From positions 24,455 through 88,454 of the forward strand of contig JAFGFE010000027.1 in the NCBI GenBank assembly GCA_016931225.1: a DNA stretch of 64,000 bases. The letters run 5' to 3'. The stretch comes from Candidatus Zymogenaceae bacterium (GTDB lineage Bacteria; Desulfobacterota; Zymogenia; Zymogenales; Zymogenaceae). Positions 9,801 through 17,296 of the stretch are shown here, piece by piece; the stretch's first letter is position 1, and each line of letters opens with the position of its first letter. The position numbers were made by a program, and so were the translations under genes. The notes below the pieces were generated by a model. It was not told the origin of the DNA. It did not search any database and was given only the letters and a program-made list of their open reading frames with translations.

Positions 9801-10132
9801 ATATCATCAATACCGAAACACCCGTGCCGAATGCAAGTGTGAAAATAGAATGGAATGGAGGGGATGAATCCGGCGGCCACACCGAATCGGGTCTTAAAAC
9901 TAACTCCGAAGGAGTATTCACCTTCACGATGGGGGTAAGCGGTACTCATATTATCACCATTACACACGATAATCCCCAGAGTCCGGATGCACCGCTGGGG
10001 TTTCTGGAATACTTGGGGACAATCACCATCCCAGGACAGGTCGGAGATGAACGGGGGACCGTCGGAGATCAAGTTTTTTATAAGCATATGTCAGGGTCGT
10101 TTTCTGTGCCCATTATTTACGAGAAGATATGA
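6863..10132 (+). CDS. Large phage tail hub/fibre protein with lectin-like and Ig-like domains
   Basis: 1089 residues. Residues about 1-215 form a lectin-like beta-sandwich. About 270-520 resembles a tail-hub/baseplate protein (segment with DVTSQVLSYFIDWSERFVKM, then a domain containing AVGGHISTGYNDKLYF). About 700-960 contains bacterial Ig-like repeats (PSSLLVKETSVITARVYDPD is typical of a Big_1 strand). About 985-1060 is another Ig/carboxypeptidase-regulatory-like fold (PVPNASVKIEWNGG). The likely role is tail tip with surface adhesion. Start and stop both overlap neighbours by four bases (ATGA), showing tight coupling. The first roughly 700 bases are more AT-rich than the remainder, which suggests module exchange at the 5' end. 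Confidence 0.65.
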   Translation: MSFFVVEHFNLPNGAVQESIKTATKNDGNVYTSNGWGITATYADTDAAMITCDKGLKKAEFVTIPFRTSIKYKLSALRDGDYIRLFVIQSLSAQPEPSGSFTNWVLSCNLYRIGSNYREYWFITNSSGTARGYNGIGGTWGTTSNYVRTVSLNTEYTLIIQYDPTTKTVFLNNGIQSTDSEQLQYYDDHYWWFVGDNNDNIWHGIIKFDYIIVEQTEIANTFISHNNLLTEKYHSNHFNGSALWVLNDFTTEVADTLTIKNDILDYDLVESDSIVLNRIGGGGSQVYIPSVKVLLNERDVTSQVLSYFIDWSERFVKMLRIDFDWSISAEIYRKNNADFKIPQIEIQVDHDSSGMYITRGEFFIEEISETMSNGRHAKRISGRSKAALLDRPYSAQNTVSYENTTKRAIVTNLVEEAGLEYEWCLPDGPIEYHTFDARTPMEVIKEVVSAVGGHISTGYNDKLYFHANDYTPRNHPPVFSVDSSDIHQIEILEEIPQSFNKIVVKGRANNEATFRAWAEVELVSVDSRGNFKSTLAADGNDYTVLIATCYDSEGMLVDTGLIEEESATPSNANTIAVLKRIANGGVVGIWPDIGGGVPGTKVDGPYIFDDFVITTTGNMLEGPHLVTYHGGDSVSFSVEGPGIVEENSVLVENGQGRTKLYGNELGAGTIYVKATYDGQESNPVALILGDPRVGDLDANANPSSLLVKETSVITARVYDPDGDPVGDGYTVKFKIIAGNGALSADLDITTTNTIENEEQVSSSYTSIRVQNPISNLTHIYALKDDSHEYQGRTIDDDEIDTSYDYATGAITEGSTITLSDNLPKPQTRVVVTYKSGGTAQIVYTAPSFVDREGEEVVIEVWAGGLNHLVFIDVGRKEATTPSVGGGKRVGVVTFHVDHTPTSAERGRITLSEPIPQVSGFVAVLGSYTLDGLSAGVSNGQVVGLMKIGENVVATIHGERDTSAKGDYWNGDYIRGSRRVYIINTETPVPNASVKIEWNGGDESGGHTESGLKTNSEGVFTFTMGVSGTHIITITHDNPQSPDAPLGFLEYLGTITIPGQVGDERGTVGDQVFYKHMSGSFSVPIIYEKI

Positions 10133-10716
10133 TACCGTCAAAACTCTACGACATCACCGCCCGGCAGATCAAAAAGGAGGCGCCGGACAACATCGCGGTA
10201 GGAACCATCACCGCAGTGGTGGACACCCGCCGATACTCCGTATTGATGGAGGGGAAATGGAGGGGGAGTGTGCGGGCGTCGGCCGATACGGAGTTTTCTG
10301 TCGGGGACCGGGTCAATCTGATTCTCCCCGGAGGCGATCTGAACAACGCCCAAATTCTTGGACTGTCGTCAAAGACCAATCCGGTTATGGCGACGGTGAT
10401 ATACGGGGAGGGAGACTACGAGAAATCGGGGATCGAGGATCCCTTGATCACGACGGAAGACGAAGCCTTTATCCGGGCGAAAGACGAGCTGAAAGCCGGG
10501 AAGATCGGGCTTCGTTTCACTGTGCCGTTCCTGACCCGGGCAGGAATGGAGAACCTTCGTCCAGGCTCCGTCTTGAGAGTCGTCGCTCCGGAAGCCGGGC
10601 TTGTGGGGGACAATCTCTCCATTGAGAGCATGAGAGAATCCTTCGATAGTAAAAACGGGCTTCTGGTAAGCGTGACCGGGGTTAAGTGGGAGGAGTGGGA
10701 AGGCGGGGAAATGTGA
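10129..10716 (+). CDS. OB-fold-like baseplate/tail-spike base protein
   Basis: 195 residues. The stretch IAVGTITAVVDTRRYSVLM followed by a short loop and FSVGDRVNLILPGGDLNNAQILG looks like the OB-fold of phage baseplate assembly/spike proteins. The C-terminal half is alpha/beta with no recognised motif. It follows the hub protein by a four-base overlap, which is the usual place for such a protein. Function is inferred from fold pattern and position. Confidence 0.5.
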   Translation: MIPSKLYDITARQIKKEAPDNIAVGTITAVVDTRRYSVLMEGKWRGSVRASADTEFSVGDRVNLILPGGDLNNAQILGLSSKTNPVMATVIYGEGDYEKSGIEDPLITTEDEAFIRAKDELKAGKIGLRFTVPFLTRAGMENLRPGSVLRVVAPEAGLVGDNLSIESMRESFDSKNGLLVSVTGVKWEEWEGGEM

Positions 10717-11102
10717 TGGATGAATTGAGCGCGGTCGCAGTCACAGCGTTGTTCTCTCTTTTTGTGGGCGTGGTCGGCAAAATCCTATTCGACTGGCTCA
10801 AACATCGAAACGGCGCGAGGTTCGAGATCAAGGATATTGATATTAAGGATCTCGCTAAAACCGTTTATTCAGTAAGTGAGAGGGTGGGGCACATCATGGA
10901 CATTCAGTGCAAAACCGATGGAGATGGACTGCCGATGGTCTACATGCCCAGGGGGTACAGGGACGTCATGGACAGGGTGGCGGAGAGTGTCGCAAAATTC
11001 GGCTGGGGTGTCGAACAAAACACAAAGGCGTTGAAGGAATTCACCGAACAGATGCGAAAACTCACCGGCGTTATCGAGAAACAGTCGAAGAATGGGAGAT
11101 GA
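10716..11102 (+). CDS. Small membrane-anchored phage-type protein
   Basis: 128 residues from ATG 10716, one base overlapping the previous stop. One N-terminal transmembrane helix (about 5-25) is followed by a charged, helical soluble part (about 30-128) with coiled-coil character near the end. It sits immediately before the endolysin gene. It could be a pinholin, a signal-anchor protein or an inner spanin-like partner. No family recognised. Confidence 0.5.
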   Translation: MDELSAVAVTALFSLFVGVVGKILFDWLKHRNGARFEIKDIDIKDLAKTVYSVSERVGHIMDIQCKTDGDGLPMVYMPRGYRDVMDRVAESVAKFGWGVEQNTKALKEFTEQMRKLTGVIEKQSKNGR

Positions 11103-11551
11103 GGGGCATGGCGAAGATGACGAGTGCCGATTGGCGGGCGGTGAATTATTTCACGCCAAGAGAGTTCCATCATCCTGATAAAATGGAGACGGACATTATT
11201 GCATTGCTCGACGATCTCCGGGACGTGTTCAAATTCCAATTCGTTATACACAGCGATTGGAGAAAACCGCCCGATGGCGTCCCGCCGGAACTGTGGCCGA
11301 GTGAGCACAATCACGGGAGGGCGGTGGATTTCCATGTGGAAAACCTTGACTATCTTGACGCGGCCGATCTGATGAAATTCAGCCTCCGGAGACTCGATGT
11401 GTGGCAGTCCGTCGGTCTTGGTCTATATCCGCACTGGAACAATCCGGGCTTTCACCTCGACACAAGGGGATATATGGCGCGGTGGGGGGCGGTACACAGG
11501 AACGGAAAACAAACGTACGTCACGTATAACGAGGCGTATAGACTCATCTGA
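11099..11551 (+). CDS. M15-family peptidase, predicted endolysin
   Basis: 150 residues. The motif SEHNHGRAVDF gives the zinc ligands H70 and D77, and H119 in GFHLD supplies the third, the pattern of D-Ala-D-Ala carboxypeptidase-like M15 peptidases used by many phages to cut peptidoglycan cross-bridges. No signal peptide, so release must depend on a holin. Start ATG 11099 overlaps the previous stop (ATGA); ATG 11108 is an alternative. Followed by several small membrane proteins and a spanin-like lipoprotein, so this is a lysis cassette. Confidence 0.75.
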   Translation: MRGMAKMTSADWRAVNYFTPREFHHPDKMETDIIALLDDLRDVFKFQFVIHSDWRKPPDGVPPELWPSEHNHGRAVDFHVENLDYLDAADLMKFSLRRLDVWQSVGLGLYPHWNNPGFHLDTRGYMARWGAVHRNGKQTYVTYNEAYRLI

Positions 11552-11564
11552 TAGGAGAAGAACA

Positions 11565-11741
11565 ATGGGTTGTGTCATTGCAGGATGTATCTGTCTCTTT
11601 TTCGGTTTCGGCGGCGGTCTTTTTGTCGCCATCCGATACCTGGGAGACTGGATGGACCATGTTGTGAAAAAGTATCACGAGGCCGACGGGAAGCTCGATT
11701 CCGTCATCGAGAGGGCGGCGGCGTGGATCAAGGGCGTGTAG
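11565..11741 (+). CDS. Single-TM small protein in the lysis cassette
   Basis: 58 residues, preceded by AGGAGAAG. One transmembrane helix (about 3-24, GCVIAGCICLFFGFGGGLFV) is followed by an amphipathic helix with alternating charges. Holin or antiholin is possible from size, topology and neighbourhood. No sequence family recognised. Confidence 0.5.
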   Translation: MGCVIAGCICLFFGFGGGLFVAIRYLGDWMDHVVKKYHEADGKLDSVIERAAAWIKGV

Positions 11742-11790
11742 CCCGTCCGCCATTGGCGATGGAGTAACGGGCGATCCTGTGGGGCTGCCC

Positions 11791-11813
11791 GGCCGTATTA
11801 AAAGAAAACGGCC
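11791..11813 (+). terminator. Weak hairpin inside the lysis cassette
   Basis: A 6-base stem (11791-11796 with 11808-11813) is followed by only three T. It sits in the 116-base gap between two small membrane genes and might attenuate transcription rather than end it. Confidence 0.3.
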
Positions 11814-11857
11814 TTTACATACATAACGGAATTGACTGTTTAATGATCTGAAATGGT

Positions 11858-12181
11858 ATGAGAATCATCCTCATCAAAGACGACGGCACTCCGAAAGGCG
11901 CGTGGATCGCGGTGTTCATTACTTTCGTGTGGATTGTCGTACACGTTGCAGCGTTCTTCTGGAAAGCGGGAGCGGATAATCTTGCGCTGTTTGACGCCGC
12001 GTTCACCGCCGGGTGTCTGTCGTATGTTGGGATGTACTTTTTGAAAAAATACAAGGGGAATGAGGATGAGATTTCGTCACTGGGTGATGTTTGTAGAGGT
12101 CTTAGTCGTGATTGCCATGGTGGTAACGATAGCGATTCAGGTCCACAACATATCACGGCTCCAGTCGAAAATCGAGAATAA
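11858..12181 (+). CDS. Two-TM holin-like protein, 3' part possibly frameshifted
   Basis: 107 residues with two hydrophobic helices (about 14-37 and 43-66), the topology of class II holins. After about residue 68 the reading frame turns into a polar sequence that lies on top of the next gene, out of frame, for 122 bases. Moving to the +1 neighbouring frame near the A-run at about 12041-12046 would end the gene at 12063 on an ATGA overlap with the next start, as elsewhere in this operon. So an indel (real or sequencing error) or genuine overlap are both possible. No clear ribosome binding site. Confidence 0.5.
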   Translation: MRIILIKDDGTPKGAWIAVFITFVWIVVHVAAFFWKAGADNLALFDAAFTAGCLSYVGMYFLKKYKGNEDEISSLGDVCRGLSRDCHGGNDSDSGPQHITAPVENRE

Positions 12182-12293
12182 TCAGGCGTTTTCACTCCAA
12201 GGCTATCTCGAAGAGGAGTATGTCCCGGAACAGCTTGAAGCCCTGACAGTCGATGATCTTTCACGAATGGGGGGTGTCGTATGGGGCGAGTGA
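12060..12293 (+). CDS. Small TM protein with coiled tail, possible inner spanin-like
   Basis: 77 residues. One transmembrane helix (about 8-28) is followed by a helical region (HNISRLQSKIENNQ) and an acidic tail. AAGGGG precedes the start, and the stop overlaps the next gene by 13 bases. The topology fits an inner-membrane spanin subunit or holin partner; the adjacent gene codes for a lipoprotein. No family recognised. Confidence 0.5.
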   Translation: MRMRFRHWVMFVEVLVVIAMVVTIAIQVHNISRLQSKIENNQAFSLQGYLEEEYVPEQLEALTVDDLSRMGGVVWGE

Positions 12294-12712
12294 AATATCG
12301 TGTGACATCCATACAACTCACATCGCTTTGTGTGCTGTTGTTCCTGGTTTTTGCAACACAGGGTTGTTCGACCGCTTCCTGGATTGTCAACCCCCCGCCG
12401 CATATATCAGACCTGTACATGACGGAGGATGACGTCGTGGAATACTTCGGCCGTATCTCAAAGCAGGAACCATCCGATCCGGACGCGGTGCTCTACAATC
12501 CCGAAACGGATCGGTATGAGGTCAAGGCCCCGACATACAAGAAAGCCCTCACGAAAAGCGTCATGTACGAGATTCAGAAAGAGAAGATAATCGCATTCAG
12601 TAGGGACTATCACCGGGAGACGTTCGGGAAGGCGGTGAAGAAAGACCTGGGGACGGCGGGGATTTGGAGTGTCATTATCGCTGTCGCAATCGCCGTCTTT
12701 TCGGGCTTATAA
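12281..12712 (+). CDS. Lipoprotein with C-terminal TM helix, u-spanin-like
   Basis: 143 residues. The N-terminus is a lipoprotein signal with the modified Cys at C29 (ATQGC). The middle is a soluble charged periplasmic stretch, and the extreme C-terminus (about 127-143) is a transmembrane helix. A protein tied to both membranes in this way is the architecture of unimolecular spanins (phage T1 gp11 type), which fuse outer and inner membranes in the last step of Gram-negative lysis. Position after an endolysin and holin-like genes agrees. Sequence similarity to known spanins cannot be judged here. Last gene of the phage block; a terminator follows at 12822-12856. Confidence 0.6.
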   Translation: MGRVKYRVTSIQLTSLCVLLFLVFATQGCSTASWIVNPPPHISDLYMTEDDVVEYFGRISKQEPSDPDAVLYNPETDRYEVKAPTYKKALTKSVMYEIQKEKIIAFSRDYHRETFGKAVKKDLGTAGIWSVIIAVAIAVFSGL

Positions 12713-12821
12713 TATCAGCTCCGTGCCGTAACGAGAGACTCCGGCCCAGACGGTTGGGATTACAATTTTGGATTGTCATACTTAGGGACTTGTTAATTGA
12801 CAGATACTGTTATTTGCACAG

Positions 12822-12856
12822 AAAGGGGAACCCCATCGGGGTCCCCCTTTCCTTTT
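12822..12856. terminator. Strong hairpin between phage block and molbindin gene
   Basis: A long GC-rich stem (AAAGGGG-x-ACCCC pairing with GGGGT-CCCCCTTT) is followed by a T-rich tract on the plus strand. It ends the phage-type operon and may also serve the convergent molbindin gene. Confidence 0.7.
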
Positions 12857-12875
12857 GATCTCTTGATATGTCGTA

Positions 12876-13085
12876 TCAATCCACGGCGATCATCACGTTG
12901 GACGCCTTGATTACGGCGTACACATCCTTACCCTCGGCGAGTTTCAGTTTATCGGCTGATTCCTTGGTAATGATCGAGACGACCTCCGTCCCCCCATCGG
13001 TCACCATCAGCACCTCGGTATTGACCGCGCCGGGGGTGACCTTTTTCACCTTTCCCTTTATGACGTTTCGTGCGCTTATTTTCAT
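12876..13085 (-). CDS. Molbindin (single Mop/TOBE domain)
   Basis: 69 residues from ATG 13085, preceded by GGAGG. The sequence MKISARNVIKGKVKKVTPGAVN followed by VVSIITKESADKLKL and AVIKASNVMIAVD is a classical Mop fold, which binds molybdate or tungstate and usually works as an oligomer for storage or homeostasis. No modABC transporter or molybdoenzyme gene is near it in the window. An open frame upstream of the start (to 13184) lacks a ribosome binding site. Confidence 0.85.
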   Translation of the reverse strand: MKISARNVIKGKVKKVTPGAVNTEVLMVTDGGTEVVSIITKESADKLKLAEGKDVYAVIKASNVMIAVD

Positions 13086-13570
13086 GATAGCCTCCATGTG
13101 TGTGGTGTGTGCACCCATCGGACCCGGGTGCAGATTTCTATTTAAATAGTCTATTGTCTTTATATTATACATCATAAATATCAATTTCCTACAATTTTTC
13201 TTATGTTTTGATGCGGTGGCCGTGTTTTCGTTTCACACATTATGTCTCTTTCTCCCGGCGGTTGCGGGTGAATGACCACCGTGGTAAGACACCACCTTCT
13301 TCACATATCTGGGATTTTGAATTGTTGAACGGAGAACGAGTACCTCAGAGCACGAAATCCGATGTTTAATTTCACCGAGACGGTCTGGGGTTCGCCGGCA
13401 TCGGAAGGGGTTGTTCAAACGATCCCTCTTTTTCATTACGTGAAAGAGATCGTATATGCATGTGGGCTGTGTCGAACGAGGACGTTTCTATTACACCTTG
13501 TCATTTTCTTCCGGTTCGATTACACTGATCCTTCCTCCCCCGTTATCTGTTATGAAATAGGACGATTGTC
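13086..13570. other. Intergenic region without recognised features
   Basis: Between the divergent molbindin and methyltransferase genes. Short open frames exist but none has gene-like composition or a ribosome binding site. No convincing promoter pair or hairpin was identified. Confidence 0.5.
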
Positions 13571-14425
13571 ATGAAAGAAGGCCTCCCGAGCGCCACGGCC
13601 GACAGCGTTGCACAGTGGCGGGCGGCCCATCAGCTCCTTGATAATCCCCTGGTCTTCGAAGACCCACTGGCCCTTCGCATCATCGGGAAGGAGGCGGCGT
13701 CACAGCTTACCGCCGACCCGCAGCGATTCGAGGCTACGTGGGTGTCGTCGTATCTCCGGGCCTTTCTGGCGGCGCGGAGCCGGATCGCCGAGGACGAGCT
13801 TGCCAAAAGGGTTTTGCACGGTGTACGGCAGTACGTTATCCTCGGGGCGGGGTTGGATACATTTGCCTATCGGAGTCCCTATCCGGAGGGGACGCTTACG
13901 ATCTTCGAGGTCGATCACCCTACAACGCAGGCATACAAGCGGGAGCGGCTCAAAGAGGCCGACATCGCAATCTCTCTGGATGTCAGATTCGTCCCGATTG
14001 ATTTCGAGACGCGGACCCTTTCCGACGGTTTGATTGCGGCGGGCTTCGCGTTCGATGCGCCTACCTTCTTTTCATGGCTCGGCGTGACGCTCTATCTCCC
14101 GGTGGAAGTGGTCATGTGGACTCTGCGTTTTGTTGCCTCGTTTCCACACGAAAGCGGGATAGCCTTCGACTACACGATCTCCCCGTCGTTGATGACGGGG
14201 GCGGGTCGGGCGGCCTTTCATGCGTTGGCGGCACGAGTGGCGGAGACCGGGGAGGTGTGGCGCACCTTCTTCGATCCCGCGCGGCTCGCGGAGGACGTCC
14301 GGGAAATGGGCTTTGGATGTGTCCGGGACTGGACGCCAGGCGAGATCAACGCACACTACTTTTCAAACCGGGACGACGGGCTTATCGTCGGCGGCCTTTC
14401 CCATGTGATGTGTGCCCGGGTGTAA
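13571..14425 (+). CDS. Class I SAM-dependent methyltransferase (leucine carboxyl methyltransferase/PPM1-like)
   Basis: 284 residues. The family signature is present: TADSVAQWRAAHQL near the N-terminus, RFEATWVSSYLRAF, then the SAM-binding strand YVILGAGLDTFAYR (about 88-101) and the acidic EVDHP turn. SWLGVTLYL is the usual motif-IV region. Substrate is unknown; bacterial members methylate diverse small molecules or carboxyl groups. ATG 13571 follows a weak AGGA. Stand-alone gene. Confidence 0.8.
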   Translation: MKEGLPSATADSVAQWRAAHQLLDNPLVFEDPLALRIIGKEAASQLTADPQRFEATWVSSYLRAFLAARSRIAEDELAKRVLHGVRQYVILGAGLDTFAYRSPYPEGTLTIFEVDHPTTQAYKRERLKEADIAISLDVRFVPIDFETRTLSDGLIAAGFAFDAPTFFSWLGVTLYLPVEVVMWTLRFVASFPHESGIAFDYTISPSLMTGAGRAAFHALAARVAETGEVWRTFFDPARLAEDVREMGFGCVRDWTPGEINAHYFSNRDDGLIVGGLSHVMCARV

Positions 14426-14630
14426 CGGGGAAGGGAGAGGGAATACGCAGAGGCGCATCGACATCACGCCGTTCAGGTCATAATCGGGCTTTCGGTACCA
14501 TTTCACGTGTTGCTCGATGAACAGTGGCGCGAGACCGATTTTTATATCATCAGTGCGAACAGGCCGAACTGTTTTAACGACGCCAGCGGATTGACGGGAT
14601 GGTTTTCGGGCGGTCCTCCCTTGACGATGC

Positions 14631-14659
14631 TCGACACGCCCTCGGCTTTCTGGTATGAT
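14631..14659 (+). promoter_or_regulatory. Predicted promoter of the CPBP protease gene
   Basis: TCGACA (14631-14636), a 17-base spacer and TATGAT (14654-14659). The predicted start near 14666 supports translation from GTG 14741 rather than from a longer upstream frame. Confidence 0.45.
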
Positions 14660-14740
14660 GGGCACCGGTGCGGGGCGGCCGGGATGCCGCCCGTACGTGC
14701 CGATGTCTTTTTGATCACCGATCTTCCGGAGGGAAATCCC

Positions 14741-15481
14741 GTGGATATGTCACTTTTGATCTCCTATTGCGCCCGCATCCTCCCCGGCCTGGTGGTGGGG
14801 ATCGCCTTCGTGCTCCTCGTGGGAAAGCGCGATGCGGCCTATCGCGTCATGGCGTATATTCTCATGTTCGTCCTGATGCGTGACGCCATGACGCCTCTGG
14901 GGATGTGGCGGTTCGGGACGGAAGGGTTTTTCCGGATCAGGTTTGCTGATATGCCGCTTCTCTTGGTGGTGCTGGGTCTCTCCTCCGGAACGGGGGCGTG
15001 TGCGATCCTCCTTTTCGATAAGGAACTCCGGGGATTGATCGTCTGGTTCAAGGAAGGGGTAATCTCTTCTGTCATCATCGGATTATGTGGGGCGGCGGTG
15101 GTGGCGGCGCCGCTCCTCATCGGGTATCGATGGGTGGATATCGCCGCCCGGGGCGGGGCGGTGGCGACGTCTCTGGTTTTCCCCCTTCTCTGCGTGACGA
15201 TCTTCGGCAATTTTCTGGAGGAAACCCTCTTTCGGGGCCTCTTTTACGGCCACATGGAGCGGCTCACAACGCCGCTCAGGGCGGCGCTTACCTCCGGCGT
15301 CCTCTTCGCCTTTGCCCACGTCTTTCTTGCCTTCACCGTCACGAACGTGGGACTACCGGTATTACTCTTCTGCCTGTGGGAGGGGACGATCTGCGGCCTG
15401 GTCAGGATGAAATGGGGCCTGGTTTCGGCCACCCTGGTTCACGGCGGGGCAATCTTTCTGTTGAGCGCGGGGCTGTGGTAG
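14741..15481 (+). CDS. CPBP-family intramembrane metalloprotease (Abi/CAAX-like)
   Basis: 246 residues from GTG 14741, preceded by GGAGGG with good spacing. About six to eight membrane helices. The catalytic motifs are visible: EETLFRGLFYG (Glu-Glu-x-x-x-Arg), then FAHVF and, near the end, a His in TLVHGG. The family includes CAAX prenyl proteases and bacteriocin-processing or self-immunity proteins. The target here is unknown. A longer frame from 14507 adds 78 polar residues without a ribosome binding site and spans the predicted promoter, so it is not preferred. Confidence 0.8.
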   Translation: MDMSLLISYCARILPGLVVGIAFVLLVGKRDAAYRVMAYILMFVLMRDAMTPLGMWRFGTEGFFRIRFADMPLLLVVLGLSSGTGACAILLFDKELRGLIVWFKEGVISSVIIGLCGAAVVAAPLLIGYRWVDIAARGGAVATSLVFPLLCVTIFGNFLEETLFRGLFYGHMERLTTPLRAALTSGVLFAFAHVFLAFTVTNVGLPVLLFCLWEGTICGLVRMKWGLVSATLVHGGAIFLLSAGLW

Positions 15482-15523
15482 GGATAGGGAAAAGGATGTG
15501 AAGCTCATATTGATGTAACAAAA

Positions 15524-16381
15524 TCAGAAAGGTATTTCGTCAACTACGACTTCAACTTCGAAATGGTAATCGTAATTACCCTCAGATGTCTGAAGACGTA
15601 GAAGTATTCTACCTTTTAGTGTATATTCATTAAGTATTTCGTCTCCAGCAAAAACAGAAGCTATTATTTTTCGTGATTTAAGATTTAATGGAGCCCATGA
15701 CCCTTTAACAAATCTATTTAGGGGTGTTAATAAAAGATGGCGCGACTCAAATCCTTCAATATCTGATTCCTTTGATGGACGTTTATTATCATCCTGATAA
15801 AAAGTCCAACCACTCGATGTATATATATAAATTGCTTCTATTGTTGGAGAAGGTATGTCAGAATCATTTGATAAGTCTATTTGGTAATAAACCTCTCCAG
15901 TGGCATCGAATTTGTCTATTTCTAAGTATCCTCTGACTGGTTTAAGAGTTACTTTTATATTTCTTGTTTTAATTTTTTCTATATCGTTTTTTATCCAACT
16001 TAATTCAGCCTTCAATTTTTCTTTTAGTGATGTTATTGAGTTTTCATAAACAATGTGTCTATGATGTTTTAGATCAAAAGGAATATCCGATGAAGTTTTT
16101 GTCAGGTGAATACAAGTTTTATTTTTTGCATGTGCATAACCAACTTCATAGAAAACATTGGGATTTTGGTCTGACATATCAGCAATAACTACATCTGCTC
16201 CTTCTATTTGTCTATATATTCTATCAAGAATTCCCTCTCTGAATATTTGTTCGTCAACTCTTTCAGCTTTAAAGTTTAACTCTTCTGCAACTGCCTTTAT
16301 CCCAAGTTTATATATATCGTCATAAGTAGAGTCAAAAGGCATAAGAACAAATGCAAACAAAGAATTGTCTTTTTTTACCAT
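15524..16381 (-). CDS. Nucleoside deoxyribosyltransferase/TIR-like domain protein
   Basis: 285 residues, AT-rich compared with its neighbours. The N-terminal domain (about 8-115) has FAFVLMPF, a mid DRIYRQIEGADVVIADMS strand and NPNVFYEVGYAHA, the Glu-containing active-site region of nucleoside 2-deoxyribosyltransferase-like folds. Such domains occur in nucleotide salvage and, fused to other domains, in NAD- or nucleotide-cleaving immune effectors. The C-terminal half (about 135-285) is a beta-rich domain I do not recognise, with no membrane segment. Isolated gene with an AAGGTG ribosome binding site. Composition suggests transfer; a defence role is possible but only inferred. Confidence 0.6.
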   Translation of the reverse strand: MVKKDNSLFAFVLMPFDSTYDDIYKLGIKAVAEELNFKAERVDEQIFREGILDRIYRQIEGADVVIADMSDQNPNVFYEVGYAHAKNKTCIHLTKTSSDIPFDLKHHRHIVYENSITSLKEKLKAELSWIKNDIEKIKTRNIKVTLKPVRGYLEIDKFDATGEVYYQIDLSNDSDIPSPTIEAIYIYTSSGWTFYQDDNKRPSKESDIEGFESRHLLLTPLNRFVKGSWAPLNLKSRKIIASVFAGDEILNEYTLKGRILLRLQTSEGNYDYHFEVEVVVDEIPF

Positions 16382-16649
16382 ATGGTCACCTTAATCAAAT
16401 AGGTGGATTTTATTTTAGAGAATTAAATGGTTGCTGTCAATTTCATATTTGAACAATAAAAGATTAAGCTGACTATTATATTTATTTGCATCAAAAAAAG
16501 ATCACAAATGTCTGTGGTTTAGTTTTACAAAGTGTTTGATTGAAAATACTTAAAACTATTTCATTTATATCAATTTTGTTTTTTTTTGAGATATAGTATA
16601 CTTCTAAAATACATCTTTATTTACTGCTTTTTGTGAGATTCATAAAACA
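16382..16649. other. AT-rich intergenic region
   Basis: Very AT-rich, continuing the composition of the adjacent minus-strand gene. No hairpin terminator, promoter pair or repeat was identified with confidence. The AT-rich stretch runs on into the first 70 bases of the following gene. Confidence 0.4.
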
Positions 16650-17114
16650 ATGAAAAGATATCGAACTTTATCAATTTCTTTATGCTTGGTTATAGTATTG
16701 GTAATTGCTCTGTTTAATATACTCGCCCTCTCCTTCGATCGGATGGGCAAGGAGCCGCCGATAATCTGGGACGTGCTGACCGTGGAATCCGGCGGCGTCT
16801 CCCTCTTCGCCGCGGTCCGGGGGATCGTGGAGGAGCACTACACCCTGGAGGAGGTCGACGAGACGACGGGCCGCATGGAGACCGCATGGCTCGTTGAGAG
16901 GGAGACCAAGGGGAGGTTCCGCTTCGTCATCGTGGTGGAGCCGGGGATCGTGCATGTGGGGCGGGAGATTGTCTCTCCCCCAAAAGGGGACGCGGCCGAC
17001 GACGTGTACGGATCGATGCTCTTTTTCTTTCTGGGAATCGCAAACAAAGAAAGGGATAAAATCCTTGAGTACATCCGCGAGGGGCTGACCCTCACGGAGG
17101 AGCCGGAGAATTGA
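16650..17114 (+). CDS. Hypothetical membrane-anchored protein
   Basis: 154 residues. One N-terminal hydrophobic helix (about 8-29) acts as signal peptide or anchor. The remainder is a mixed alpha/beta extracytoplasmic domain with no family I recognise. The first 70 or so bases are strongly AT-rich while the rest has the GC-rich codon use of the chromosome, so the anchor-coding segment straddles a compositional boundary. The gene may have had its 5' end replaced, or AT-rich signal codons may simply be favoured. Confidence 0.5.
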   Translation: MKRYRTLSISLCLVIVLVIALFNILALSFDRMGKEPPIIWDVLTVESGGVSLFAAVRGIVEEHYTLEEVDETTGRMETAWLVERETKGRFRFVIVVEPGIVHVGREIVSPPKGDAADDVYGSMLFFFLGIANKERDKILEYIREGLTLTEEPEN

Positions 17115-17296
17115 TTTCCGCCCGCCGGCTCCCGGAGAAATCATAAACCCTCCTATCGACTATTCGGTCGGGGTGCACTTCCTCCCCCGCGCCGGTTCCA
17201 CTCCGCCGCTGCCCCTGCAGGTTCTCAAAAACCCCGCCTCTTTCCTTTCGGGAGGGTCACCTCCCGCACCGTATTCCCTTCGGGAGGCTTGTATCC

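Noticed and set aside
3763..12712. Contractile injection system or tailocin
   Set aside because: No sheath, tube, baseplate wedge or AAA+ ATPase gene is visible, and the tail proteins resemble siphophage types.
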